Below, in pieces: positions 22,577 through 29,347 of a stretch of DNA of 36,511 nt (the stretch's first letter is position 1; each line of letters opens with the position of its first letter). The position numbers and the translations under genes were made by a program. Origin of the DNA: Winogradskya humida (lineage in GTDB: Bacteria > Actinomycetota > Actinomycetes > Mycobacteriales > Micromonosporaceae); NCBI RefSeq assembly GCF_016862215.1, contig NZ_BOMN01000062.1, positions 1 through 36,511 on the forward strand. Direction: 5' to 3'. The notes beneath the pieces are model-generated. The model had not been told where the DNA came from, did no database searches, and saw only the letters and a list, made by a program, of their open reading frames with translations.

Positions 22577-22618
22577 TGCCATGTTTTCATGGTGCAGATG
22601 TACCATGAAAACATGGCA
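22577..22618. promoter_or_regulatory. 17-bp perfect inverted repeat that contains the hydrolase start codon
   Basis: TGCCATGTTTTCATGGT (22577-22593) and ACCATGAAAACATGGCA (22602-22618) are perfect inverses around an 8-base spacer. Each arm is itself built on CATGTTTTCATG or its complement. The right arm contains the ATG at 22613. It could be a DNA operator for autoregulation, a leader hairpin that hides the start codon, or a terminator of the gene ending at 22571. Confidence 0.75.
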
Positions 22619-23518
22619 GCCACCCTCAGCGCCTTTACCAGTGACGATGCCCGCGAGCGTTATCTCGCTACCGTGCGGCGGTTGATCGGGCGGTATTGGC
22701 CGGTCGAGCGGACCGAGACCCATGTTCCTACGAGCTTCGGAGACACCTACGTCATCCGGTCCGGTGGCGGGGACGGGGTGCCGTTCTTCCTGCTGCCGGG
22801 CTCCGGTGGCGGGTGCGTGATGTGGTATCCGTACGTTGCGGAGCTGGGCCGGGACCGGCCGGTCTACGCCGTCGACCCGATCGGCGAGCCGGGGCAGTCG
22901 ACGCAGACCGAGCCGATCACCGGGGGTGCTGACTGGTCGCGGTGGCTGAGTGAGGTGCTCGACGGGCTGGGGCTCGACCGGGTGCACCTGGTCGGGACGT
23001 CGTACGGCGCCTGGGTCGCCGTTCAGCATGAGCTGGACCGTCCGGGGCGGGCCGCCAGCATCACGCTTGTCGACCCGGGTGGGTTCGGGCGGGTCACCAG
23101 GCGCTTCATGGCCTGGATCATGCTCAGCGGGCTCGCGTCGTTCACGCCTCGGCCGATCCGGCACCGCGCGGCCACGCTGCTGAACAACGCCACCCTGAAG
23201 TACGACGACGTGCACGAGCTGGTCGGCGGGTTGTTCAGGTTTCGCCGCCGGCTGCCGATGCCGGGCACGTTCACCGACGAGGAGCTGCGCCGGATCGGGA
23301 CGCCGACGCTGGCACTCTTCGGGGAACGGTCGCAGATGCTCGACGCCGACGCGGTCGCCGCGCGGATGCGGTCGCTGCTGCCGGACGTGCGGACCGTGGT
23401 TGTGCCGGACGCCGGTCACGACCTGATCCTGCACAGCCCGGAGCTGATCACCGGCGAGATCCGGGGCTTCGCGGCTCAGCGGCCGGGCGGCCAGACGAAG
23501 GAGGGGTCGCGGAGGTAG
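22613..23518 (+). CDS. Alpha/beta-fold hydrolase
   Basis: The 301-residue protein has the alpha/beta hydrolase layout: oxyanion-region FFLLPGSGGG (58-67), the nucleophile elbow VGTSYGAW with Ser130, a cap region, the acid-region strand PTLALFGERSQMLDADAV and the catalytic His in VVPDAGHDLILH. Hydrolysis of an ester, amide or lactone is likely; the substrate is unknown. The first ~45 residues (FTSDDARERYLATVRRLIGRYWPVERTETHVPTSFG) are typical of actinobacterial members. ATG 22613 has no ribosome-binding site and lies in an inverted repeat; in-frame ATGs at 22589 and 22598 are alternatives. The last 43 bp overlap the 3' end of the convergent SDR gene. Confidence 0.87.
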   Translation: MAATLSAFTSDDARERYLATVRRLIGRYWPVERTETHVPTSFGDTYVIRSGGGDGVPFFLLPGSGGGCVMWYPYVAELGRDRPVYAVDPIGEPGQSTQTEPITGGADWSRWLSEVLDGLGLDRVHLVGTSYGAWVAVQHELDRPGRAASITLVDPGGFGRVTRRFMAWIMLSGLASFTPRPIRHRAATLLNNATLKYDDVHELVGGLFRFRRRLPMPGTFTDEELRRIGTPTLALFGERSQMLDADAVAARMRSLLPDVRTVVVPDAGHDLILHSPELITGEIRGFAAQRPGGQTKEGSRR

Positions 23519-24279
23519 TCGTCGCGGCGGTCCTCGAGCGCCATCCGCACCATGTCGAGGGCCCCGCGGCCGATCACCTTGCGCAGCGGCGGGTCGGGCT
23601 CGTCGAGAAAGTCGAGCAACGCCTTCGCCGCGACCGACGGCGGCTCCTCCGCTTCGGCGTCGTCGTCGGTGCCTCCGAACATCGCCGAGCGCACCTCGGC
23701 GTACGCGTCAAGGGGTTGGGCGAACCGCATGCTCGACCCGGCCCAATCGGTGGCGAACCCGCCGAGCTCCAGCAGATGCACCTTGATCCCGAACGGCGCG
23801 ACCTCGTCCGCCAGCGCCGCACTCATCCCCTCGAGCGCCCACTTCGTCGCGTTGTACGCGCCGAACAGCGGCAGATGCCCCACGGCCCCCACCGACGAGA
23901 CCTGCACGATGCGCCCCGAACCACGTGCGCGCAGGTGGGGCAGCACCGCCTGGGTCACCGCCGCCGCCCCGAAGAAGTTGACCGCGAACTGCTCCTCGAG
24001 CTCCGGGCCACTGAGCTCCTCGATCGCGCCGACCAGCCCGTACCCCGCGTTGTTGACCACGACGTCGGGCACGCCGACCGCCTTGACCACGTCCTCGACG
24101 ACGTCGAGGACGGCAGCCCGGTCGGTCACGTCGAGGTGCCACGAGCGGACACCGTCCGGCGCGGTGCCGCCGTCGCGGACCGTGCCGGCCACCTCGTCGC
24201 CGTGCTCCAGGGCGGCCTCAGCGAATGCCCGGCCGAGCCCTCTGCCCACTCCCGTGATGAACCACAATCGTCGAGCCAT
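23476..24279 (-). CDS. SDR family oxidoreductase
   Basis: This 267-residue protein is a classical short-chain dehydrogenase: the cofactor loop TGVGRGLG (9-16), VVNNAGYGLVG, the catalytic Ser in VQVSSVGAVGH, and YNATK with Tyr and Lys. The loop and the following VAGTVRDGG suggest NADP(H) preference, which is inference. It should oxidise or reduce a hydroxyl/keto group on an unknown substrate. ATG 24279 is the first in-frame start and GGGG precedes it. The gene ends inside the convergent alpha/beta hydrolase (43-bp overlap), so the two cannot be transcribed at full rate without interference. Confidence 0.92.
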   Translation of the reverse strand: MARRLWFITGVGRGLGRAFAEAALEHGDEVAGTVRDGGTAPDGVRSWHLDVTDRAAVLDVVEDVVKAVGVPDVVVNNAGYGLVGAIEELSGPELEEQFAVNFFGAAAVTQAVLPHLRARGSGRIVQVSSVGAVGHLPLFGAYNATKWALEGMSAALADEVAPFGIKVHLLELGGFATDWAGSSMRFAQPLDAYAEVRSAMFGGTDDDAEAEEPPSVAAKALLDFLDEPDPPLRKVIGRGALDMVRMALEDRRDDYLRDPSFVWPPGR

Positions 24280-24343
24280 GCCCCTACGAAATCATGGAAT
24301 GCGAACCCTCGCGACGGCGTTACCCCCGCAGGAGGCAAACACC

Positions 24344-24466
24344 ATGAAGGTTCGTAACTCGCTCCGCTCGCTCAAGTCCAAGCCGGGTTCGATCGTGACC
24401 CGCCGCCGTGGGCGTACGGTCATCATCAACCGCAAGAATCCCCGCTGGAACGGCCGTCAGGGCTGA
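24344..24466 (+). CDS. rpmJ: Ribosomal protein bL36, cysteine-free (type B)
   Basis: This 40-residue gene encodes MKVRNSLRSLKSKPGS and a basic end with RRRGRTVIINRKNPRWNGRQG, a clear match to bL36 of the YkgO type. It has no Cys residue, so it is the zinc-independent paralogue that can replace the zinc-binding form. It belongs to the large ribosomal subunit. ATG 24344 has AGGAGG at 9-base spacing and a terminator follows, so it is a single-gene transcript. In many actinobacteria this form is induced by zinc limitation through Zur; I cannot make out a Zur box in the short upstream region. Confidence 0.93.
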   Translation: MKVRNSLRSLKSKPGSIVTRRRGRTVIINRKNPRWNGRQG

Positions 24467-24490
24467 GTCCGCGATAACGTGACAGCCGAT

Positions 24491-24523
24491 CCGGGGACCC
24501 GCCGCCACGGGTCCCCGGTTTTC
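24491..24523 (+). terminator. Rho-independent terminator of the bL36 gene
   Basis: CCGGGGACCCG (24491-24501) pairs perfectly with CGGGTCCCCGG (24508-24518) around a 6-base loop and is followed by TTTTCT. It separates the bL36 gene from the hydrolase at 24545. Confidence 0.9.
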
Positions 24524-24544
24524 TGTCCGGTGCAGAATGGCCCG

Positions 24545-25381
24545 ATGGAGCCCGTGATCCATCCGATCAGTTCGTCCGGCGCAGTGACCCTCACCGTCGA
24601 GGAATACGGCACGCCGGGCACTCCGGCATCGATTGTTTTCCTGCCCGCACTCGGCGTGCCGCTCGCCTATTACCGCAAGCTCCTCACGACCTGGTCCGGC
24701 CACGGCCGGCACGTCGTGGGGGTCGAGCTGCGCGGCATGCCACAGAGCCCGGTCGCAGATCTGAGAAAAGGATCCTTCGGGTACGCCAACCTGCTCCACG
24801 ACGACCTTCCGGCTGTGTTCGCGGGGTCAGCGGTCGCGGGCGCCGACCGGATCGTGCTCGCCGGTCACAGCCTTGGCGGCCAGCTCGCTCTGCTCTCGGG
24901 TGCGGCCGGCAGCGTACGCACGGATGCCGTTGTGGCCCTGGGCACCGGAACAAGCTCCAAGTACGCCCACCGCGGCCCCCTCTCCCGCGCCCGCCGCGCC
25001 GCCGGAGTGCGTTTCGTCGGCGCGGTCACCAACTCCCTCGGCTACTGGCCGGGCCACAAACTCGGCTTCGCGGGCCGCCAGCCCCGCGGCCTCATGACCG
25101 ACTGGGGTTACGAGGCCCGCCACGGCCGGTACCGCGTCCACGGCGACAGCACCGACTACGAGGCTGCGCTGGCCGGACTGGCGGTCCCGGCGCTCCTGGT
25201 GGACATCGCCGGCGACCGCATGATCCCGGCAACGGCGGTGGACCATCTCGCCCACCGCCTGCCGGGCCATGTCGACCGGGCGCACGTGCAGGCGTACCCG
25301 GATCATTTTCTCTGGGCCCGCCGCGCCCCGGAAAGGGTGGTCGACGCCGTCGAGACCTGGTTGAGCGCCCGCGACCTTTAG
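24545..25381 (+). CDS. Alpha/beta-fold hydrolase
   Basis: The 278-residue protein has the hydrolase pattern: FLPALGVPLAYYRKLL, VGVELRGMPQS, the nucleophile elbow LAGHSLGGQLAL, and a late VDIAGDRMIPA and YPDHFLWAR with the acid and histidine. The GHSLGG elbow and HG-like opening resemble lysophospholipase/lipase-like hydrolases; the substrate is unknown. ATG 24545 is the probable start; a frame open upstream adds 22 residues from the terminator region. The TAG stop overlaps the TAA stop of the lanthipeptide precursor on the other strand (TTTAG at 25377-25381), so this gene runs directly into that locus. Involvement in the lanthipeptide pathway cannot be inferred from position alone because the strands converge. 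Confidence 0.87.
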   Translation: MEPVIHPISSSGAVTLTVEEYGTPGTPASIVFLPALGVPLAYYRKLLTTWSGHGRHVVGVELRGMPQSPVADLRKGSFGYANLLHDDLPAVFAGSAVAGADRIVLAGHSLGGQLALLSGAAGSVRTDAVVALGTGTSSKYAHRGPLSRARRAAGVRFVGAVTNSLGYWPGHKLGFAGRQPRGLMTDWGYEARHGRYRVHGDSTDYEAALAGLAVPALLVDIAGDRMIPATAVDHLAHRLPGHVDRAHVQAYPDHFLWARRAPERVVDAVETWLSARDL

Positions 25382-25503
25382 TTGCAGAGCAGCAGACTGA
25401 GGTGGCTACAGGCGACGCTCAGCGCGCTGTCCGGGTTTTCGTTGGTGCCGGCATCAGCTTCGTCCTCGGCGAGGAGTTCCTGGAGTTCGAGAATGCTGTC
25501 CAT
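25378..25503 (-). CDS. Class III lanthipeptide precursor peptide (SapB/labyrinthopeptin-like)
   Basis: This 41-residue peptide has a helical acidic leader that begins MDSILELQELLAEDE, with ILELQ matching the conserved I/L-x-LQ leader box of class III precursors. The C-terminal end has two adjacent motifs, Ser26-x2-Ser29-x2-Cys32 and Ser33-x2-Ser36-x3-Cys40, ending in Asn41. These are the Ser/Ser/Cys sets from which labionin or lanthionine rings form. SapB has the same Ser-x2-Ser-x3-Cys spacing and the same Cys-Asn end. The start ATG (25503) has GGAAGGA at 8-base spacing. It lies out of frame inside the 3' end of the synthetase gene and so is translated separately. The leader/core boundary is not determined; removal of the leader would need a protease that is not obvious nearby. 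Confidence 0.85.
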   Translation of the reverse strand: MDSILELQELLAEDEADAGTNENPDSALSVACSHLSLLLCN

Positions 25504-27869
25504 GATGGTGATCCTTCCGGTGTCACTCCGGCCGGATGGCCGGGCGTTGGTGGGGTGAGGAACGGCAGCTGTCCGGCGAGGGCGAGCAGAACACCGGCGG
25601 TGCCGGTGTGCACGTCCATGCTCAGACGCCGCATCGTGGTCCCGGGAAAGGCGATGCCGTCGGCGTAGCGCACGGCGTGCAACTCCAAGTTCTGCGGTGA
25701 CTCGCCGGGCGCGGCCAGGAGCAGACCGGCGCGGCCCTGCATGAGTCCGGGATAGACGGTCAGGCGCGGACGGCACGCGAGACGCAGGTCCGGGAGCGCC
25801 CGCACAGCATCCGCATCGGGCAGATATTGCGCGAGCTCGGCGGCGACAACCGCCACTCCCGCACTTCCGGTGCCGAGGTAGGGCAACCGCCGCCTGCCGT
25901 CGCTGTACTGACGTCCGCCGGCCGGTCTGAACGCGCATCGGGCGAGGTCCCGGCCGAGCAACCTGTCCGCTTCGGCCAGCCAGCGGTCGTTGGCGGTCCG
26001 CTCGAACAGCCGCAGGCAGAGCAACGCGGGACCGCTCCACCCGGTGAGCAGGCCCGCGGGCAGATCGCCGTTCTGAGTGATCATCAGTTCCGCGATCGTC
26101 ACCGCACGGTCGATGAAGCCGGCGCGACGGCGGTCCGCGAGGTCGAGCAGGGTCAGGCCGATCCCCGCGAGGCCCAACCCCAGATCCGGACCGTCGGGCA
26201 GTTCGTGCAGGTCGAGCAGGGCTTCTGCCCGGTCCGGGTGGCCGAGCCGGTCCAGGACGTAGGCGATGCCGTGGGTGCCGGTCCAGAATCCGGGCCGGTC
26301 CGGCATCGGCGCGGAGCAAAGCCATTGTTCGTACGCGGGAACGACCGCCTCCCCCACGACAGTGAGCGCGTGAAGAACACCGGCAGCGCCATAGCCGAAT
26401 CCAGCCCCACCACTGCGGAACTGCTCGACATCCCCGGGGAACAGCCGATCCGGGCGTTCCGGGGTCGCCGACGCGTGAATCGCCCGCACCAGTGCCGGGA
26501 TCGGATCCTCACCGGGCCAGCCGGGCTCCTCGCGGGCCGGCGCCCAGGCATCGCGCAACCGCCGCACGGTGGCGGGTGGTAGCTCGGGCGCGTGCCGCAG
26601 ATGGGTGCCGAGCTTCTCGGGCGCGAGCTCCAGCAGCGGTGTCAGCGGGACTAGGAACGTCATCCGGATCGCGGCCAGCGCGTGGTGGTCGAGGTCGGCG
26701 CCACGGGTGCCCGGTGGGGCCCGGAACCCGGCGGCACCCAGCGTCGCGACAGCATCGTCGGCGATCGGCGACGCACACTCGAAGTCGATCAGGTGCGGTA
26801 CGTCGCCGTCGCCGACGAGCACGTTGCGCGGATGCAGGTCGCCGAACACCCAACCGCGCTCGTGCACCGCCGCGATTAGCGTGTCGAGCCGGTCCGCCAG
26901 GGCCATCGCGCGCCGGCGGTAGGCCGTGTCGTCAGCGGCGTACATGTCGCTGTGCAGAGCGATCCACCGGCCGAGCGGGACGCCCGCGATCTCCTCCATC
27001 GCCAGGAACGTGTGCTCCCAGGCTTCGAAGAGTTCGTACGCGACGGGGATGCCCGGGATTCCGGCGAGCGAGCACAGCACCTCGTGTTCGCGTCTCAATC
27101 GGTGCACGGCGTCGTTGCCGGCCACGTCCAGCCCGGAGTGGGGACGAGCCTCCTTGAGTACGACGGTACGGCCGTCGCGTTCCGCCCGGTAGACGCCGCC
27201 GCCGTTGGAGAAGTGCAGCGCGCCGGTAACCCGGTAGGGCAGCTCGGTCCTGACGTCAGGACGGTCGAGGATCGCGGGCAGCGTCACCCAGTCGGGCAGC
27301 CGGAAAGAGGGCGAGCGGACATCCGGCACGAGTACGCCGTCGGGGCGGCGGATCGCCGGAACTCCGTCGACCATCAGGGGCTGGAAACCGCCGTAGCGCG
27401 CGTAGACCGGGCCGTCGCCGATTCGCCGGTCGCTGAGGATGTACGGCCCGGGGCGGCCGAGCAGCAGTTGTGCGAGGTCGGTGGCGGCTGTGGTGAAGTC
27501 GTGGGGGTAGACGGTGACGAATTTGCCGCTGCCGCCGCGGCTCGCGTACTTGCTGTTGCGTCTCAGCAGCGCGCCCGGCGAGGGCAGGTGTTTGAACGGC
27601 AGGCGTTCCCGGGTGCAGTAGTCCGCGACGATCGCCAGCGTGCCGGCGGCGGTGGCCGGGGTCGCCGAGACGTGTAGCTTCCAGCCCTGCTCGGGCAGGT
27701 CGGCACCGTTCGGCATCGCCATCCGCCAGTCTGCGGATTCCCGTACGGTCCACTCGCCCGGCGGCAGTCGCAGCTCGGGAAAGCCCTCCCCCCGCAGGCC
27801 CGGTGCCGGACGCTCGAAGAAGACGCTGCCGGGGAGGCAGTAGTCGTCGTAGGACCGGGTCGAGGGCAC
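25419..27869 (-). CDS. Class III lanthionine synthetase LanKC (RamC-like)
   Basis: The 816-residue protein has three parts: an N-terminal lyase-like region (1-210, with KYASRGGSGKFVTVYP), a Ser/Thr kinase-like domain (about 215-460; Lys239 in VVLKE, Asp344 in GDLHPRN, Asp362 in IDFE), and a C-terminal LanC-like cyclase (about 485-770). The cyclase lacks the zinc-ligand motifs (GWSGPAL and GLMQGRAG stand where GWCxG and CHG are expected), as in class III rather than class IV. It should phosphorylate the precursor's Ser residues, eliminate phosphate and form lanthionine or labionin. Residues from about 789 are read over the precursor gene in another frame and do not resemble a LanC end. The start is GTG 27869 without a ribosome-binding site; a promoter at 27896-27901/27874-27879 suggests a leaderless transcript. 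Confidence 0.9.
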   Translation of the reverse strand: MPSTRSYDDYCLPGSVFFERPAPGLRGEGFPELRLPPGEWTVRESADWRMAMPNGADLPEQGWKLHVSATPATAAGTLAIVADYCTRERLPFKHLPSPGALLRRNSKYASRGGSGKFVTVYPHDFTTAATDLAQLLLGRPGPYILSDRRIGDGPVYARYGGFQPLMVDGVPAIRRPDGVLVPDVRSPSFRLPDWVTLPAILDRPDVRTELPYRVTGALHFSNGGGVYRAERDGRTVVLKEARPHSGLDVAGNDAVHRLRREHEVLCSLAGIPGIPVAYELFEAWEHTFLAMEEIAGVPLGRWIALHSDMYAADDTAYRRRAMALADRLDTLIAAVHERGWVFGDLHPRNVLVGDGDVPHLIDFECASPIADDAVATLGAAGFRAPPGTRGADLDHHALAAIRMTFLVPLTPLLELAPEKLGTHLRHAPELPPATVRRLRDAWAPAREEPGWPGEDPIPALVRAIHASATPERPDRLFPGDVEQFRSGGAGFGYGAAGVLHALTVVGEAVVPAYEQWLCSAPMPDRPGFWTGTHGIAYVLDRLGHPDRAEALLDLHELPDGPDLGLGLAGIGLTLLDLADRRRAGFIDRAVTIAELMITQNGDLPAGLLTGWSGPALLCLRLFERTANDRWLAEADRLLGRDLARCAFRPAGGRQYSDGRRRLPYLGTGSAGVAVVAAELAQYLPDADAVRALPDLRLACRPRLTVYPGLMQGRAGLLLAAPGESPQNLELHAVRYADGIAFPGTTMRRLSMDVHTGTAGVLLALAGQLPFLTPPTPGHPAGVTPEGSPSWTAFSNSRNSSPRTKLMPAPTKTRTAR

Positions 27870-27873
27870 TAGC

Positions 27874-27901
27874 GATATATACCCTATGCGGCTTTTGTAA
27901 A
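27874..27901 (-). promoter_or_regulatory. Candidate leaderless promoter of the lanthipeptide synthetase
   Basis: On the minus strand TTTACA (27901-27896) and TATATC (27879-27874) are spaced by 16 bases in an AT-rich patch that stands out from the GC-rich surroundings. Transcription would start at or next to the GTG at 27869, which has no ribosome-binding site. Confidence 0.45.
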
Positions 27902-27922
27902 CCCGACCGGACGAGGTGCTCC

Positions 27923-29347
27923 GTGACCGGGATGGCCATACTGTCCGGCGTGAACGAGGTCGTGTTTCCCCGCGGGGCGGATGGTCGGCGCAGCAGCTCG
28001 GAATTCGGCCGGGCGGTGGTCGCCGACGCGCTGCGGGCCGCCGACCCCGGTGCGGCCGATGCCGCTGCCGCGGAGACCGATTGGCGCAAGGGCTATCTGC
28101 CGCACTTCCGGGCCCTGGTCGCAGCCGATGACGGGTACGCCACAGCCGCCGCCGGTCTCGACTCGGTGCACCGGCGGATGCGGGTGCAGCGCGACGGCGA
28201 GGACATCGCGCTGGACGACGTGTTCGCGCTCGAGGCCGAACCGCCGGCCACGTTCACCGTCGACGGCGGGGAGAAGGCGGAGACCGAGCTGCTCATTCCG
28301 TACGGTAAAGAGGTCCTTCGGGGTGACTCGCTCAGCCGGCAGCTCGACACCTGGGTGACCGCCGGCGTGCTCGAGGCCTCCGCCGCCGAGATGGTGCGTG
28401 AGGTCGCCGCGAACCCGGACTGGCTCGACCTCAGCGACCACCGGCTCGTGGTGCTCGGCGCGGGTGCGGAGCTGGGACCACTGCCGGCGGTCCTGGCCTG
28501 GGGCGGCACGGTGGTCGGCGTCGACCTGCCCCGGCCCGCGCTGTGGGAACGCGTCGCGCTCGCCGCCCGCAACGGCGCGGGACGGTTGATCGCGCCCGGC
28601 ACGTCGCCCGCGGACGCCGGGATCGATCTGCTGAGCGGGCTGCCGGAGACCGCACGGTGGCTGCTCGGCGTCGAAGGGCATCTGGTTCTGGGCAATTACG
28701 TGTACGCGCCCGGGGGCGCGTATCCGTTGGTGTCTGCGGCTGTGGACGCTTTGGGCGTACATGTGCAGAAGCAGCGGCCTGGCACCGGGCTGGCCTTTCT
28801 CGCCACGCCGACCGACACCTTCGGTGTGCCGGCTGAAGTTGTGGCGCAGGCGACGTCGAACTACCGCTCACGGTCGGCGGCCGCCCGGGTGACCCACGCG
28901 GTCTCCGGCGGCCGGCTGCTGAAGCCGCACTACCCTTCCGATTCCGATGCGGTGCCGGCGATCGCCGACAGTCTGGTGCCGCAGCAGGGGCCCAACTATG
29001 CGCTGGCCAAGCGGATCCAGCGATGGCGTGCCTCGGTCGCACGGCAGTCGGGTGCCGAGGTGAGCTTCGCGGTGGCGCCGCCGACGACGACCCGGTCGGT
29101 GACCAGCAATCGACTGCTGGCTGCGGCGTACGCGGGTGCGCACCTGTTCGGGGTCGAAGTGTTCGCGCCCGCCACCAGCAACCGGTTGATGGCGGCGCTG
29201 CTCGTGCATCAGCTGCGCAACCCGCGGCCGGCGGCACCGCAGGCCTGGACCGACGAGAACGTGGGCGCTGTGCACGGCGGGCTGTGGCGTGTCGGTTACC
29301 TGCCCCGGACCGCCCTCGGGCTGGCCGCCGTCCGCGGGTTCTTTTAG
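27923..29347 (+). CDS. Conserved-looking protein of unknown function with Rossmann-like segment
   Basis: The 474-residue protein is unrecognised. It has a Rossmann-like strand-turn-helix in its middle (RLVVLGAGAELGPLPAVLAWGGTVVGVDLPRP) and regular, soluble, Ala-rich sequence throughout, with no signal peptide or membrane helix. A later part has GNYVYAPGGAYPLVSAAVDAL and a C-terminal half with VPQQGPNYALAKRIQRW. Codon use and length support a real gene. GTG 27923 is chosen for the GAGG upstream; ATG 27932 is an alternative. It diverges from the lanthipeptide synthetase with only 53 bp between starts, so shared control is likely, and its TAG stop overlaps the TAA of the convergent PLP gene. A dehydrogenase- or methyltransferase-like role is possible but not supported. 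Confidence 0.72.
   Translation: MTGMAILSGVNEVVFPRGADGRRSSSEFGRAVVADALRAADPGAADAAAAETDWRKGYLPHFRALVAADDGYATAAAGLDSVHRRMRVQRDGEDIALDDVFALEAEPPATFTVDGGEKAETELLIPYGKEVLRGDSLSRQLDTWVTAGVLEASAAEMVREVAANPDWLDLSDHRLVVLGAGAELGPLPAVLAWGGTVVGVDLPRPALWERVALAARNGAGRLIAPGTSPADAGIDLLSGLPETARWLLGVEGHLVLGNYVYAPGGAYPLVSAAVDALGVHVQKQRPGTGLAFLATPTDTFGVPAEVVAQATSNYRSRSAAARVTHAVSGGRLLKPHYPSDSDAVPAIADSLVPQQGPNYALAKRIQRWRASVARQSGAEVSFAVAPPTTTRSVTSNRLLAAAYAGAHLFGVEVFAPATSNRLMAALLVHQLRNPRPAAPQAWTDENVGAVHGGLWRVGYLPRTALGLAAVRGFF

Noticed and set aside
21965..22612. N-terminal extension of the hydrolase frame across the hypothetical gene
   Set aside because: The upstream part of that frame is Arg/Gln-rich shadow sequence of the gene at 22020-22571; hydrolase-like sequence begins only at 22613.
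24280..24343. Zur operator upstream of bL36
   Set aside because: I found no sequence close to the actinobacterial Zur consensus in these 64 bp.
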